64,000 nucleotides of DNA from Symbiodinium kawagutii (lineage: Eukaryota > Sar > Dinophyceae > Suessiales > Symbiodiniaceae). The DNA is taken from NCBI GenBank assembly GCA_009767595.1, contig VSDK01028146.1, forward strand, positions 137,679-201,678. Direction: 5' to 3'. Position 1 is the first letter of the stretch, and every line of letters begins with the position of its first letter. A program made the position numbers and the translations under genes. Shown here in pieces: positions 25,401-28,400 of this stretch. A model generated the notes under the pieces. The model saw nothing but the letters and a program-made list of their open reading frames with translations. It was not told the DNA's origin and ran no database searches.

Positions 25401-28400
25401 GGTGACATGTGGTGACCGCAGCTAAGATCACGCCGAGGTCACAGCCCAAGCTACGCCCTTCAAGAGCTTGCTGATGGCCTGTGGCCTCGTGGTGAGCACG
25501 TTGCAAGTCATCGCGTTGCTGGGGCTGACCTCGGCAGAATGGCCGCAAACCTTTGGGAAAATTCTTTCGGGAGCGCAGGCGCCAGACCAACTTATCCAGC
25601 AACATTCACCACTTCAATGACTTATTCTAGCTGATTTCTTCAACAAAAAAGCGACCAACAAAGCAACAAGCGAGAGCAACCAACTTAGGCAACAAAGATA
25701 TCAATACAGGCCCCCCAAAAATCACCACCCTTGCTTTTGCAGGTCTTCGTGCTTGACCTTGGCGATTTGGGAGTGGGATGTGTGCTGGGGAGCAGACCAA
25801 TGGCGAACTTTCGGAAGACGCTTCTCCTGTGTCCGATGCTCATTGCTTCTGGGATTGCAGAGAACTCTGCTGGATTTTTGCTCAACATGGATCACGAAAA
25901 TTTTGGGAGATCAATCTGATCCATCAGTCAATTTATCACGAAAAATGGGTTTCTTGTGGGATTCATCACCCAAACAGTCGCGTTTCAGCACAGGATTGGG
26001 CGACCAAGGCATGGATGCTGTTCTGCTATGGGAGCAGTCAAGCTACTGTGCTGCAGAGGTGTGGCTTCAAACGCTGGAAGCTCGCCCATACGTTGAACAC
26101 CATCGGCTTGGGCCTCCAACTGGGCTACGGCACCATCGCTGCCATGGCCCTGAAACCCACGATGTGTTTCCAACATCCCAACGGGCGCTACAGCGTTCTC
26201 AACTATCCCAGCATTTTTTGTTGGGAAAAAAACCATGGAGCTATGCTGGCCTTGGGCATGACATCGCTGGCCATCATAGTCGCTGGTTTCGCCGCCGCCT
26301 GCAGCTACGCCACATGGAAATTGCCGCACTGGAGCATCAGCGGCAACCATCAAATGGTGCAGTGTTTTCGATTCTGCTCGGCGAACTTTCAGTTGAACTG
26401 CTACGGTTTCCAGTCTGTGGGAAATCATGGGAAATCTAGAAACCTTTGTAAAATCTCAAGCAAAATGTAGAAGATTCCAAACCTTTTGGGGGTTTTGGTT
26501 GGGCTGTTTTTTCCCCACCATTTCGAGCCAAATCCTTTCGGCCTGGTGTTGCTCCATTCCGGTCATCCCCGAGCCAGCAGCTTGGAGACCCCACCAAGCC
26601 CCGAAGCCTTTCATTGTGTTTGAGGACGGTGTGCACAGTCGTGGTGAAAGCCTGTTCAAAGCTGCTCAGTAGTGATTCAAGATGGTCATTCTGTTTTGAA
26701 TGTGGATGATTCGGATGATCCTGTTTTGTCATGTTCAAGATGGTTTGTTCTGCAACGCATTAGGTTTTGTCTTGCCGCTCCTTTTCCGTGGCCTGGGTTT
26801 CGCAGTGGCAATTACCGTGGGCACCAACTTCCCGCCAGTACAGACAGCCGCGTTCAGCATGGTCTTGCTGATTTACACCCTACTTCAGGCAAGCATGCAG
26901 CCATGGAAGGCCGAGCAGATGGGGTTTGGTCGTCGTTGCAGCTTGTAGCGGTTGTCACCGTTCCCAGTTGCAACTCTTCGTGACAGTGATGTGGAAGGGT
27001 TGAAGGTTGGAACTACGTGCAATTGGTGCCAGTTCATCCAGCTGTTGATGTTAATGATTCTAAGATGTCTTAAGTCATGGTTGTAGCCAGCGATCACCAC
27101 AGGTGACTCAGCACCCATTTGGTAGCACCACCCGAGCCTCAGCTCGTGGCCAGCTGGTTGTACTGCTACTCACCTGCTGGGATACGAAGGCAGAAGCTTT
27201 CGGTTGATTCTTCAGCTTGGTCGGTTTCAGTGAGGCTCATGAGAATATGTACGAATATGTACTTAAATATTCACCGCCATCCAGATTTCTCAATACCACG
27301 AGCACCCCAATGACTCCTCACCCTGGTATCGTCAGGTGCGGGCGATGAACATGGCTGACTCTCTGGTGAGTGGCGGACTACTGCTGCTGGCAGGCAGCTC
27401 ACTTGGACGTGGCAACCAAATGGAAAACGACTTTGCAGAGTACTTCACTGTGCTTGTTCTGTTGTCCCTTGTAGCGAATGGCTTCAAACCATGGTCAAAC
27501 AGCGGGATTTAAAGCACAGTTGATTCACTTTGACGCCAAGATTATGGCAAACCTATATTAGGTGAACATTCCAACAACTACACTATTCTGGTCGTTTTGG
27601 GGATGTGAGCAGTTCAGGCGTTCAGGGTTCCGCGGCCGAACGCGGGGCCAAAAATGTGAATCGGAAGTAGCAGTGTTCCAACACGGCCGAGGTTGGTCAT
27701 TAGTAGAACTCATAGAATCCACTCGTCCAACTTCCTGGTGGCTATCCGATGTACAAATCTGAGTCCGAGGTTGGTCATTACCAGCCTGTCTCTGGTGGTG
27801 CTACTGTCCGTGCTCGCGCTGGTGATGAAGTTTCAGGGAAGCAACGACCAGAATCGTCTCCTGAACCTGGAGCTCAGCCCCCAGAATCACAAGCAGATTT
27901 CGGAGGCTCTCCAGGAATGTGCCTCGATCGCCACGTCAAGCATGCAGTGTTTCTCAAGCCATAGGGGACCCCCAAAATGGTTGGTTTATTACCTACAAAT
28001 ACTTCATAAAGGATGATAACGGCGGGTACCCCTGTGTTGAAAAAAACCAACTTGTTGCAGGCAGATGTTGAAATATGTTGAACGTTTTCGATGAATCTAA
28101 TTGTAATGGTGATGTTTCACTCTAATGCTCCATCATGGTGAAAGTGTTTCTGGGAGAAATTGCACACCATCCAGCGAAAGAAACCATGCAACCATCTGAA
28201 CACCATTTTTGTCGTTCACCCTTACACATTTTGGGTTTAATAGGCTGCCATAGGGATACACAAAGAAACACGGAATCACTGGGTGGGGCTGCTACCCACA
28301 TGGTCCAACTCTCGGACAGCTAAGGCGCTACGCCATGGCCATTTTGGTGCCATTTAGGTGCACTAAAGTGCTTGGTAAATATTCACTTTGCATCACTTTG

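Noticed and set aside
25753..26439. 228-codon ORF in a competing frame over gene A exons 15-16
   Set aside because: Family motifs (GLGLQLGYGTIA, HPNG) lie in the other frame; this one is a shadow.
28327..28352. Relic of the dinoflagellate spliced leader
   Set aside because: Only about ten bases (GCCATTTTGG) match the 22-base leader as I recall it; the flanks do not. No better match was found elsewhere.
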